Of a stretch of 64,000 nucleotides of DNA, positions 1-12,000 are shown piece by piece. A program made the position numbers and the translations under genes. The notes under the pieces are model-generated. The model did not search any database, was not told the origin of the DNA, and saw nothing but the letters and a program-made list of their open reading frames with translations. The stretch comes from Leuctra nigra (Eukaryota > Arthropoda > Insecta > Plecoptera > Leuctridae): NCBI GenBank assembly GCA_934045905.1, contig OW203764.1, forward strand, positions 31,661,629-31,725,628, read 5' to 3'. Each line of letters opens with the position of its first letter. Position 1 is the stretch's first letter.

Positions 1-1679
1 ATTTTTAGTCAATTTATAATATTACAAAATACACATGAATCGTGGTCGGTTCATCGATTGGTTCTAAGCAAATATCTTCTGATTTATCTGATGATCTTGA
101 TGGTTTATTCAGATATGTGGCATTGGCCATCTTCTTTCTCTATATTTGAGAAAAGATTCTATCAGTCACGTATGACTACCCACACATTTGAAAATATAGA
201 ATTATTAGATGGTAGGTAACAGATTATACGCAAATAGCTATACACTATATGCACTATAGCATAATACACTATAGCTATACACTACAAGCAAAACACTTTC
301 ACTGCACTTTGAAAACTGAGCGATCGGAAATGCACATCATTCCTTCAGGAATGTTCTGAACTGAATGCATCATCCTGTAACACAACATACCGCAGGACAG
401 CAGTGGGATCATGATATTTAGTCGACAACAAAAAATGGATTACACAACAGACAATAACAACATCAGCAACATATACCGGTATCGTAATACAATAATAAAT
501 GAGTGTCATTGCCTAGAAAACCTCTTAAACGAATAATGAAAATTATTTACGACGCGCTATGAGCTCACAGCTCACATTTCATACTGAAATAGTTTCTTAT
601 TTTACATCTCTCAAAATAATTGAAAACGAACACGAAGTTTGTTTACAGTGTGAGATCGATGTTTACGAACATATTTTTACAGATTTTATACTGCACCAGA
701 CCAGAGTAAAAGTTATCAATTATAATGTCATTTGTACATCTAACGCTCGGACCTTCCAAACCTAATGCGTAAATGTGTATTGTCAGATCAGGCGCAGCGC
801 GGGAGGAAAACCCTTCCGCGAGAACCAAACTAAAAATACCATTTCACTAATTAGATCTCGTCCAATAAATCTGAAAAAAATCACAAAACTTCATGGATAT
901 ATGCTCTTCATTTTCCACCCAAATAAATAATAGGTCATCGCGAGAAATTTTTCTCTAACGATTAAAATACAAACTAAGTGCGGTCAAAACAATTGTATGT
1001 CTGTGATAGTTTTAAAATTGCATACAATCAAAACAAAAACATTTTGGCCAATGACATCTGCACCAATGTCTTCGCCAGTATGTTTTTGGTATCCTGTATT
1101 TTTTTCATAATTTTATTCCAATTACTTTCGTGGATATCGCATTGTATGTCTGAAATGGTCGGGTTCCATAGTGGTAAATATTTTTTTGTTTTTAATTTTT
1201 TTGGGTGGCTTCCGGTGAAGTTTGTTTGTTTTTTTTTGAATGGTGGTTGAGTTAGGTGGTAAATAACATTTGTGCAAATTTTCAGCTTATTATAAGACCG
1301 ATGTGACAAACTTCTTTATTTGACGAGATAGAGGTTTGTTGCTGCTCGGCTATACATGAATGAAGCTTTCATTGGACACCAAATTCAACATGTTTACGTT
1401 ACCTGTAATTTAACAATGGAATTCATTTGTTTTTCATAAATTGACCAATCAGACATAGCCACCCTGTTTTGATTTTGGTAGACTTTTAGTATGTTATACA
1501 GTTATTTTTTCTGAATCCAAAGACATAAAATACTCAAATGTTGCAATTAGACCGTTTAGACTCTTGACAACAATGGAACAATGGATAATGGAAGAGATGT
1601 TTTAGAAAGGGAATATAATTAAATGACAATACTACCCTGAATATGCTCTTATAATGCTGACGATATGGTATTGATTAAA
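1..1679. other. No gene recognised
   Basis: AT-rich sequence. Short open frames here do not resemble proteins and overlap on both strands. No termini or tandem repeats recognised. Confidence 0.5.
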
Positions 1680-2270
1680 AGGAACGGAAATTCGTCAGAC
1701 TTGTAGGTATAAAAATCTCCAAATATTCCTCAAGTATTAGTCCCAATAGCCATGCAAAGTTTTAAGTTGATCGATTGAACCTTTATGATTAAAATGTCGT
1801 TGTTAAAATTCAAAAATCATCGGATATTTTTAAAAAAATATACCTGGGACCACTCATATGCTATAAGTGTGTGTACTTACACAATATTAGACGATCTGTT
1901 GAACGGTCATATCGCACCCCCAGAAGTAGACCGCCATAAGTTAAAAAAAATCATTTTTTTTTTACAAGGAAAAATTCAAAAAAAATCTTCTTTGCGATGA
2001 AAATGCTGCCACATCTGTATCTCTGAATTTATAAATTACGACATGTGTTATGTTATGGATGACAATCCCCTTATTATTCGAGTTCTATTGGCTTATTTCT
2101 GCAACTATTGGAATGGTATACCGCCATATAATGAATATGTCTCTCTTGGTATTTAACTTTTCCTAAAATTATCGTTTATTGCCATCAACTATATCATTAA
2201 AAACCGCCACATCGTTATTTGTGTCATTGTATGAATTTCAAATATTGGCAAAGAGTTCATTTCTTGAAAT

Positions 2271-4129
2271 CAGGGGCGTGCAGTGCAGCCTAGGCAAACT
2301 AGGCACTGTCTAGGCAGCCAGTATTCATACTAATCTTAAATTTTATTTTATGAAATAATATTATGTTCATTAGATATATTTTGAAATTGAACGTACTTAA
2401 TGTTATAATATTAATATATACGTAAAGAGCGTGGCGAGCCGTGCCACGCCGCCGCCGTTGCGATGTTCTGATAAAATGTTTTGTGAAAGGCCGAGCAGCC
2501 TACTAGATTAGTCTAGCTACGCTCCTGTGTTGATTGCGGGCGGGGAGGAGAGGAAGAGTAGAACTCGCACTGTGACGTCACTCACACCGCGTCATCAGCA
2601 AGGGCAGAATCTAGTGCTATCTGTCTTTCTCCAACTAATGTTCCAGATGTAATCTCTCTGTCTCACTTACTCCCACGAAATATACTCCACTCATCCACGG
2701 CCACCCAAGGCCACGCACAAAATGCATGCGAAGACACGTTCCGCAACGCAGCAATAAACAAGCAAATTAATCAGTTTGACGACTGCTCTCATCGAAGTTA
2801 GACATTCAAAGAGGTTTATAATTGTAACTAATATTTGTGAAGTGAGTTCTGATTGTGTTGACTGTGCTGTGTCGAATTTTGATTTCGATTGCGCTGGACA
2901 TTGTAATTATGGTATTCCCATGCGTGTGTATTCAGTGGGATTTCAGTGGGATCCATGAGTAGGATCAGCTGTTTATTTTCTCGTTGGCTAAGGATGTGGA
3001 CAGAAATGCAGCGCCATCGGAAAATCCAAAATCAAAGTTTTTCAACACAAGGTGAGAGATTGGTACAGGTAAATTGTATCTTCTAGGACTAAAATATTCG
3101 CGGTAAGAAAAATTCTGTTGCTTAATTCCATGTAAAAAAAAACCCATAAAAAACACTCCGTGTAAAAATACCAGCCAAGTCTCTTCAATTAAAAAAAAAT
3201 AGAAGAAATCTAAAAATTCAGCACTGAAAAGTAGTGATATCAAAAAATTGGCCAAGTCAAAACTTTTCAAAAAATACTTGGCGCATCGTGCATATAAATA
3301 GTATAGAAGTAGGCAGGAAATGAAATGTACTCATCTACACATGTCCTAAAAAAAACGATGCGCCAAGTATTTTTTGAAAAGTTTTGACTTGGCCAATTTT
3401 TTGATATCACTACTTTTCAGTGCTGAATTTTTAGATTTCTTCTATTTTTTTTTTAATTGAAGAGACTTGGCTGGTATTTTTACACGGAGTGTTTTTATGG
3501 GGATATCACTCCTTTTTTCAGTTTATTATTACAACTTGTAACATATTGTGGCACCAAAGATTATAATTCTTTTAAAAAATAAGATTTTGTGATTTGGATG
3601 CTAAGAAAAGTTGTGTTTGTTACTGTGTTAATGCTATAAATAATATGTTAATACAAAGTATAGCAAAAGTTTCGTTCCAATCGGTCCAGCCGTTCTCGAG
3701 TTACGGCATCACTTCCGGTTTTCAAAATGGCGGTTGACATCACTGCCACCTAAAATTTGTATCTATAAATGTTATGTAACATTATAAGCCTTCTGAATAT
3801 GTAGTTATTGATATAAGAGATGATTTTAGTCAGATTTGTCATTTTTATGACGTCATTTCCGGTTTAGGTTATAGAACATTTCTTCTTTCACTATTGGTAT
3901 TCCTTATAGATGACCTTCTAAATCGAATGGCGCTAATTTCGTTCTAATCGGTCCAGCCGTTTTTGATATATGACGTCACTTCCGGTTTAAAAATGGCGGC
4001 ACAAAAAATTTATAAGAAAAAAGGTATCATCAGACGCCAAAAGTGCACATGTGGTAAAATTTTCATATCGATCGGTTTAGCCGTTTAGGCTGTGGCGGTG
4101 ATAGCAACGTTTCCTGATATCTGAATCCG

Positions 4130-4167
<38 letters not shown>

Positions 4168-4571
4168 GATAGCTTTTAAAAGGGGTGTAATTTCACTGTT
4201 TTCACGGCCCTCTAGCACCCAAACGGCATAACGTATTGTTCCCAAATTTGGTATATGTTGTCAGGTGGGCCATAGCTCGAAATTAAGTTATTTCGCAACA
4301 ATGTGAGATTTCCCAATTTTGAGATCCAGTAGGCCGAAAATGCCATGTTGTTGCTTACAGTAAAAGTGTTTGGTCTGCTCCTCAGTTTATTAGGCATTTA
4401 CGGTATGTTGAGTGAGTGTGAGTGTATAGTACGACTTGGCTGGGTGGAGCGACCGCTCCACTAGATTAAAAGTTAGTGACTTATTCGGAGGGGGGGGGGG
4501 GGGGGGATTCATATTTTGGCTTGAAATTTGGCAAGTGCCTAGTCATGCTGGAAAACCTCCGCACGCCCCTG
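2271..4571. mobile_element. hAT-type element with 8-bp target duplication
   Basis: Terminal inverted repeats CAGGGGCGTGC, flanked by perfect 8-bp duplications CTTGAAAT (2263-2270 and 4572-4579). Contains a 17-G tract near its right end and a further inserted element (3143-4465). No transposase frame is visible. Confidence 0.87.
3143..4465 (-). mobile_element. Fold-back-ended repeat element, copy 1 (A|TCTAGTGG family)
   Basis: One end is TCTAGTGGAGCGGTCGCTCC (a hairpin) preceded by A; the other is a fold-back of two arms of about 150 bp (3143-3290 and 3353-3501) ending ACACGGAGTGTTTTT. Body carries CGGTCCAGCCGTT and CACTTCCGGTT segments shared with the copies at 43.8 and 61.5 kb. Includes an ATC microsatellite at 4131-4166. 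Confidence 0.65.
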
Positions 4572-5549
4572 CTTGAAATTAAATAAAGCAGTAAGCCAGT
4601 TGTGGCGCTTTTCTTATCGCAATAGTAGCCACAAAGAATTATTTTGCCCGTATGTATAGAGTCTAATACGGATGCAACACACTTGTGGCTTGATTGAATT
4701 CAATGTATATTAGTTCCTATTCCTCACAAAATAAAAACTGGATTTTTCCCTTTTATACAAATTGGGAAGAAAATATTAATATTTTTGGTGCACAATCTGA
4801 CAAGACAATGAAAAATTGATGAGGTTCCATAAAAATTTGGTGAAAATCAACACAATACTTCTCACACGATGTGTTATTTCTCTTTTCGCCTTTACTCAAA
4901 ACTATATAAAACAGTTTGTGGCGGTCTACTTCTGGGGGTGCGATATCAGTTTCATACGTTTGAAAGTTTCTGCTCTAACTAACTACCTTGGAACTATAAA
5001 GAGTCGAAGTAGCCGTGATCAACATTTTCGAGAAATTTGACAGATAACACGCAAAATGTCAGTAAAATGTCAGTAACTTTTGGATTTAAATACAGATAAG
5101 TCTGAAAATTGTCAAAAATACAGATAATGTTGGTCCCAATGACCATGCAAAGTTTTTAGTTGATCGGTCATACGGTTCTAGTTTAAATTTCAAAAATCAT
5201 ATGAAAGATTTTTTTAAATTTTAACCAATGGGAGGATTTGGCTGAAACTTTGTATGATTGGGTAAAATGTTAGTGGTAATGACTTGTCAAAATTTCAAAT
5301 TGATAAAACAAACCAATCGAAAGACATTTTTTAAAAAATTTGAACCAATCACGGGATACCGTTCAAAAACGATCCCAGGGACCGCATAGAGTACGTTAGT
5401 ATGTGTATAAAATTTCAGATTGATTGCTTGAGCGGTTTGACCTGGGGTGTGACCACAAAAAAAAAAAAAAAAAAAAAAAAAAACACACAGAGAAAGTGCC
5501 ATAAGAGTACCGTGGTGACGCTCGCTACGCTCGCTCAATCATAGACCGA

Positions 5550-6610
5550 GATGTAGAAGACCGAATTAATCAATTCAGAAGCATGGAACTATAGATAAAA
5601 ATTTACGAAACAAGACAAGGAAGGAAACCAGGATGAAATTCTATAAAACATTGGCCGTGCCTACATTATTATATGGATCTGAAAGGTGGGTAACTACCAA
5701 ACGCTCTGAACAACATTTATGCAATCTGCTGAGATGAGATTCCTCAGATCTGTAAAGGGATGCTCAAGGGCAGACCGAATCAGGAACCTATACGGCAGGA
5801 GTTGAACATCGACAGCATTCACGTCAAACTAAAACACTACACGTCAAAATGGAGCAAACACATGCTTACGATGCCGGAGAGCAGATTACCAGCTCAAGTT
5901 GGGAGTCATCCCACATGGAATTAAGACGTCCAAGGAAGCGTTGGGAACCGGAAGCGTATTTCCATACCCTAATCGAGCCCAACTCATTGTTTTGAAAATT
6001 TGCATTTTACTCGCATTTAACGCCGAATCTATTTGGTATAACCAAACATTCTAACACTCCCATTCATTATGAAGCAGCTAAGTGAGGTATCTCCGCAATA
6101 ATGGAGGTTTTACTCACGTAATTGTTGACAGTTTGAAAATAAAGAACATTGTTCGGAAAGTAGATTTAAACACTTTATAAGGAGATAGAAATTTTTGGGT
6201 AACAAAATTCGGACACGAGACAAAAATGCATTTGATTATAAACAAGGCGAAACAAAATGAGCAGAAGTGGTTGGGTTTAATCAATAATTATAATAATCAT
6301 GAAAATTAAATTATGACCAATATTTCAGGTCAACCTCATTGGCCTACGCAAAAGTACCATCTACTTTTGGACTTCGCATTAATACCAACGAATGTTTTGA
6401 TCAGAATAGATTCTCTAATAAGGTACTAAGAATTTACAGTAGGAAGTCACTTAATAAAGGACGTCATAACATAATTTGAATTGCTAGAAAATATTTAGTT
6501 CAGTTATTTAGTCTCTAAACAGCTGTATTGAGTTGGGCTCGATTAGGGTATGGAAAGACGCGAACCGGAACAGGCTGCTGAGCCTAATCCCTGAAGGATG
6601 ATGATGATAA
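5550..6610 (+). pseudogene. Decayed non-LTR reverse transcriptase C-terminal fragment, interrupted
   Basis: Broken frames still give KFYKTLAVPTLLYGSE and, downstream, a GNRKR/EPEQAAEPNP-type C-terminus with an ATG/GAT microsatellite tail. Stops and frameshifts are numerous. The TIR element at about 5955-6557 splits it. Confidence 0.6.
5955..6557. mobile_element. TIR element inside the decayed RT fragment
   Basis: Inverted termini CATACCCTAATCGAGCCCAA (left) and TTGGGCTCGATTAGGGTATG (right), about 0.6 kb apart. The RT-derived sequence resumes beyond it. No coding content. Confidence 0.65.
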
Positions 6611-6611
6611 T

Positions 6612-7889
6612 GATGATGATGAAACCAATGGACCGATCTTGCTGAGAATCATTGTCACCAACGAGGATAGTAACATAAGTTTTGTAAGTAGTGAGGGTGT
6701 CGAAATATTCAGGTTGATCTGCACATTTTCTTGCTATTCATTCTCCTGCTGATCTTGGTATCAACGAGACCAATAATATGCCCACAAAATAGTCCAGTCC
6801 AGTTTCTTAACAAAAATTACCATTAAAGATATTGGCAGTTATCATTTCAACTACTAATTTATATGGAGAATGCAGACCTCCATTAAAAGTTCATAAATCC
6901 TAACTATAATATACCTTTTATAAAGAAATCTTTCCTTGTGTATGATAAAAGTAAGACCAGCAATTTCTCCCTATCTAGTCTGCAGAGTCCAAAGGTAGGT
7001 AGATATAGACTAAATTAATTTGCAACACCATCACATTCTTCTCTTTTGCTCTTCGTTAGAAATACAGTAAATGCACGTATTATTAATACATTATGACACA
7101 CTCTTTAAACACTTTTACAAATTATTAAATCAAATCAATAGAATACCTATAATCATAGTATTTCTCAAAAGTTAGACGTATATTATTGACGTAAGAAGTA
7201 ATAGGAAAAGGTATACCTAAGTTTATAACATTATGGGATTATTATAGGTGGTGATTAGAATTTCAATTGTTTTGGTATTTAAATAAAAATGTTTCACGTG
7301 ATGGATACTTATTTCAAAATTACTTTTTATTTCTAAAATTTCCTTTTCAGGTTTTCACTATAAGAAATGTAGGTTTATTTTTGGGTGCTTGATAATCGAG
7401 ATAACTCTGGATTTAACTTCACGGTCAATTTTCCGATGAAATTCATCATTAAAAAAATTGCAGTTTGCACCCTTTATGGGGTTAGTCTAATTCTAGCTGA
7501 AAATAATTACAAAATAACAAATTAATACGAAAATACTCATTTCTTCTAGATCGATAATTAACTATGCTTACTTCAAAAGTAAAAAATATTAAATAATTAA
7601 ATACATTTTGACCGGAAAAGAATCTTCCGTCATATAGCGAATCCTTTATAATCACAGCCCTGTCTTTTCCTTTGGCACACATCAAGCAAGATTCTCTGAG
7701 TATTCTTCTATTGACTTCCGCTCTAGGGGATTTGCGAGACTGTCGTCGATGTCTAGTGACAAAGAATACCGACCCGTTCTTACAAATAGACCAAGGTCAA
7801 ATTCTTCACGCGTCCGGCTGAGATCGTCTTACATTTGACAAGATTGCAGGGAAACCTGACACAATACAACAATATGAGCGTGGCCTTGA
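6612..7889. other. No gene recognised
   Basis: AT-rich. A GC-richer patch at about 7690-7830 (GATTTGCGAGACTGTCGTCG) could be old coding sequence, but no frame is convincing. Confidence 0.45.
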
Positions 7890-8217
7890 CGAGTTTTTTA
7901 ATCGATTTTTATCAATATCTTTTTCCAGTGTAATTGTTAACAAAATAGGGCTATGGACGTGAATTCAGAACAGTTCAATGAAAATAATTTCATAGTTTGG
8001 AATAAGTTATTAGTTTTATTGTGTCCAACAGATGTTTAGAGCCCGAAAATTACTACATTTTCGGGTTCTAAACGCCTGCTGGACAAAATAAAAGTAATAA
8101 CTTATTCCAAACTATGAAATTATTTTCATTGAACTGTACTGAATTCACGTCCATAGCCCTATTTTGTTAACAATTACACTGGAAAAAGATATTGATAATA
8201 ATTGATTAAAAAACTCC
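7890..8217. mobile_element. Fold-back element (near-palindrome)
   Basis: Arms of about 150 bp (GAGTTTTTTAATCGATTTTT versus its complement at 8190-8216) surround a short stem CCCGAAAATTACTAC/TTTTCGGGTTC. A diverged second copy starts at 8224 and continues to about 8490, losing its outer right end near the transporter 3' end. Confidence 0.8.
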
Positions 8218-8223
8218 CTTGAA

Positions 8224-8490
8224 GAGTTTTTTAATCGATTTTGAGCAATATCTTCTACCAATGTAATTGTTGATCAAATAAGGCTTTGTACGAGTCTTCA
8301 GAACAGTTCAATGTAAATTATTTCATAGCTTGGAATGTATTATTAGTTTTATTTTGTCCTACAGACGTATAGTGCCCGAAAATTTGTAAAAATATGGCAC
8401 TGTAGGACGAAATAAAATTAATAACCCACTTCAAGCTAGGAAATTATTTTCATAGAACTATTCTTAAGTTCTTCAAGGTCACACCTACTA
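8224..8490. mobile_element. Diverged second copy of the 7.9-kb fold-back element
   Basis: GAGTTTTTTAATCGATTTTG start and CAGAACAGTTCAATG segments match the neighbour with many substitutions. Probably supplies the 3'UTR region of the transporter gene, including an AATAAA at 8348-8353 (minus strand). Confidence 0.6.
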
Positions 8491-8682
8491 CTCGCCGTCT
8501 TAATACGAATATATGTTATAAAATGTAGACAGACCGTAGCATTAAACTAAAATGTCTTTAGATATAATATTGCCAGCATCCTGTCATGCAGGCGGCTTCA
8601 GACATCGGCGAAAACATTCAGTGCCGCAGCTATAGCAGTCACGAATTCCATATAGAGCGGAAGTCAATGATTCTTCTCACTC

Positions 8683-9015
8683 TCACACACTCGACACGGG
8701 TTTCTCTGTCCTCGTCTTCGGCGTCTTCTTCTTGTGCAAGTCGATCTGGATCTGCTCCAGCGACTTGCGATGCGTCTCCGGCTGGAAGAGGATGACGTAG
8801 ATGGTGCCGAGTGTCGAAGTGGCGCCGTAGAAGTAGAAGATGGCCTCCGTGCTGTTGAAGATGCCGACGAGGAGAGGGTAGAGCTTGACAGTCGCGAAGC
8901 TGAAGAGGTACATGTTGCACGTGGTGATGCCAACTGCCACGCCCTTGATGTTCAGAGGGTAGATCTCGCCCAGGATGGACCACGGCACGGTGCGGAAGCC
9001 GATCATGCTGAATAT
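8683..9015 (-). CDS. Transporter terminal exon 5
   Basis: Acceptor TTGTAG; starts IFSMIGFRTVPWSILGEIYP, covers the last helices and ends with a basic C-tail KKKTPKTRTEKPVSSV and a TGA. The GxxxxPW and GEIYP motifs are the classic last-third sugar-transporter signature. A possible AATAAA lies about 330 bp downstream on the minus strand (8348-8353), inside fold-back sequence. Confidence 0.9.
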   Translation of the reverse strand: MFSMIGFRTVPWSILGEIYPLNIKGVAVGITTCNMYLFSFATVKLYPLLVGIFNSTEAIFYFYGATSTLGTIYVILFQPETHRKSLEQIQIDLHKKKTPKTRTEKPVSSV

Positions 9016-12000
9016 CTACAAGCAATCATGATTAGATTTTTTAACGGCGCGTCAACGACGAGGTTATAGGTCAGATACTCGGACTCGCAAGAGTTGTATG
9101 GCAACCCAACCTGCTGATTAAGAATGCGTCCCGATAGCTTAATGGTTAAAGCATAGGGCCGGTAACCCGAAGGATCTGGGTTCGATTCCCAGTCGGGGTG
9201 CGCGTTTTTATTTCGCAGGTTACCTCCAAAACACCATCCCTAAGTGAGAGATTCACTAAATTTTCCATCATTATCAGACGAGGTTATATTGCGCACATTA
9301 TTTTTATATTTAATTTTGTTGAGCATAATTGGAGGACATGGGGAGGGGTCGACCTAACGGGCCCGATCCGGGGGAGTCCAGCACTGGTGGGAAGGCCAGG
9401 CCGGAATGGGGACGGACCGGGGGGTGTGAGGATTCGGGCCGGCGGAACCCGATTACAGGGGGATCACCATCTCGAGGGGGAAGGCCGACCCGAGGGGACC
9501 GCAAATCCAAGAGAGGGCATGGTTAGGTCGACCCTGGCTGCTCTTTGTTCTGGGCCTCACCACTGACCTGTCCGGCATGGGAAGCCCTTACACATGAGCA
9601 TATGCTCGCCGGCCTAGCTACCACAAACCCCACCACCGCGCTAAGGTGGCTGTCGTCGGGGGGGGGGGGGGGGGGGGGGGAGACAGTCATGATGTCAGAC
9701 ATATTCAGAAGGGAGGGAAAACACATTACGCTTTTAATACTAGGAAAAACGCTCAGTGTACCGCGTTGATGAGCGAGCACCAGTACGTGCAAATTCTCGA
9801 ACCGGAATTGCGTACACAACGTACAGAAAACATATACATCCATATTGAATTGAAATATGAAACATAAAAGTATCTGCTTTTCATTGAAACGTAAAAATTG
9901 CATCAAACTCTCTGGTACAAAGTAAATCAGATTCAGTTGACAGTTGCAGTGGAAAAACATTCATTTCGATACTTCATTTCTGACAGATATATAAAAAATT
10001 TCAATAAGTGCATACGATACATTCTTGACTGATTGGGATGAACATTTTTAAAATAAGAGACAATGTTGGTCTTAATGACTATGCAAAATATAAGTTTGAT
10101 CAGATTTCTCGAAGACCATTTTTATTTTTCAACCTATACGGAAATATTTATTTTATCAATGAACCAATGAACGGATTTCAAAAAAAGTATGGTCTGCAAA
10201 CAGAAAAGGTGGTCTTTACATGTATGCAAAATTTCAGATCGATCGGTGAAAGGGTGCGACCTGTGAATCGGTTAGTAGCAGAAAAAAAAGTCCGTGCTAA
10301 AAGAGCCAAAAGGAGTCGCTCGCTCAATAATCGGTGCTCTCAGTCAACTAGTTTACTCACCACTAGCAGTGTGAGCGCTGTGAGCGGGAACCAACTGGAC
10401 ATCCACTTGTACTGCATGTTCAGTCCCAGACCGATCATACACATGGACATGCCAGCGCCTCCTGTGATGCCCATTGGACGCCGTCCGCATCTGAAACATT
10501 CAGCAGTTGAGGCAACATCCACTTGTACTGCATGTTCAGTCCCAGACCTATCATACACATGGACATGCCAGCGCCTCCTGTGATGCCCATAGGACGCCGT
10601 CCACATCTGAAACATTCAGCAGTTGAGGCAACATCCACTTGTACTTCATGTTCAGTCCCAGACCGATCATACACATGGACATGCCAGCGCCTCCTGTGAT
10701 GCCCATTGGACGCCGTCCGCATCTGAAACATTCAGCAGTTGAGGCAACATCCACTTGTACTGCATGTTCAGTCCCAGACCTATCATACACATGGACATGC
10801 CAGCGCCTCCTGTGATGCCCATTGGACGCCGTCCGCATCTGAAACATTCAGCAGTTGAGGCAACATCCACTTGTACTGCATGTTCAGTCCCAGACCGATC
10901 ATACACATGGACATGCCAGCGCCCCCTGTGATGCCCATTGGACGCCGTCCACATCTGAAACATTCAGCAGTTGAGGTAAAACGCAAGAAATGTCAAGGCT
11001 TAAACATCGTTTTGGTCAAGAGTCTGATATTGATGGCATCAATGCAACGACAGTGTTTAAAAGACAATTACTTCCGGAAACCTTAGTTACCATTGGGATT
11101 GAAAATTAAAATGCTTGTGTCGTTGCCTGACATCGTTCAGGAAACGACCTCCAGGTAGAGCTACCAGGTTGCACTGCCCTCTAGAAAGAAGCTCACCTCG
11201 TGAGCACGACGCTGACGATCGCGCCGGAGACGAACTGCACGAGTCCGAGCAGAATGGACGCCAAGTACGGATCCACCTTCACGCCCGCCTTCAGCAACAG
11301 GTCGACCGAGTAGTACGTGATCACGATGTATCCGGAGATTTGTTGAAACAGGAACAAGCCGTTCGTAATCAACAGCGGCTTCATCGCCTCCCATTGGCAC
11401 AGAGCGTGCAGTGTGACGCGCGCCGACGCGAAGTAGTCCCTGGCGCAGTGATTCTTCTTCTCCTTCACTTCAAAGTCGTTGTTCTTCTCCGCTGACGCGA
11501 AGTAGTCCCTGGCGCAGTGATTCTCCTTCTCCTTCACTTCAAGGTCGTTGTTCTTCTCCGCTGACGCGAAGTAGTCCTTGGCGCAGTGATTCTCCTTCTC
11601 CTTCACTTCAAGGTCGTTGTTCTTCTCCACCGACGCGAAGTAGTCCCTGGCGCAGTGATTCTCCTTCTCCTTCACTTCAAAGTCGTTGTTCTTCTCCACC
11701 GACGCGAAGTAGTCCCTGGCGCAGTGATTCTCCTTCTCCTTCACTTCAAAGTCGTTGTTCTTCTCCACCGACGCGAAGTAGTCCCTGGCGCAGTGATTCT
11801 CCTTCTCCTTCACTTCAAGGTCGTTGTTCTTCTCCACCGACGCGAAGTAGTCCCTGGCGCAGTGATTCTCCTTCTCCTTCACTTCAAGGTCGTTGTTCTT
11901 CTCCACCGACGCGAAGTAGTCCTTGGCGCAGTGATTCTCCTTCTCCTTCACTTCAAGGTAGTTGTTCTTCTCCACCGACGCGAAGTAGTCCTTGGCGCAG

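Larger units (their letters stand above)
1913..4942. mobile_element. DNA transposon with CGCACCCCCAG terminal inverted repeats
   Basis: Inverted termini CGCACCCCCAGAAGTAGACC (left, and reverse-complemented at the right end), bounded by ATAT on both sides (possible 4-bp target duplication). It interrupts a Helitron-like copy and is itself interrupted by the hAT element 2271-4571; about 0.73 kb of its own sequence remains, with no coding capacity. Confidence 0.75.
1680..5538 (-). mobile_element. Helitron-like element split by nested insertions (left end decayed)
   Basis: Family sequence occurs at about 1680-1912 (TCCCAATAGCCATGCAAAG) and 4947-5538, ending GCTCGCTCAA at 5538 with the A flank on the element strand. 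The halves are separated by the TIR element 1913-4942. The CTAG end is not recognisable. Confidence 0.6.

Noticed and set aside
2521..2780. GC-richer stretch with TGACGTCA as a host promoter or CpG island
   Set aside because: It lies wholly inside the hAT element 2271-4571, and no host gene follows.
5287..5538. Minus-strand 83-codon frame with poly-Phe
   Set aside because: Poly-A tract and Helitron-like terminus translated; not a gene.
9128..9201. Functional tRNA gene (anticodon GGT)
   Set aside because: Position 33 is not U, the anticodon stem has a mismatch and the sequence continues into a repeat body; better read as a SINE head.
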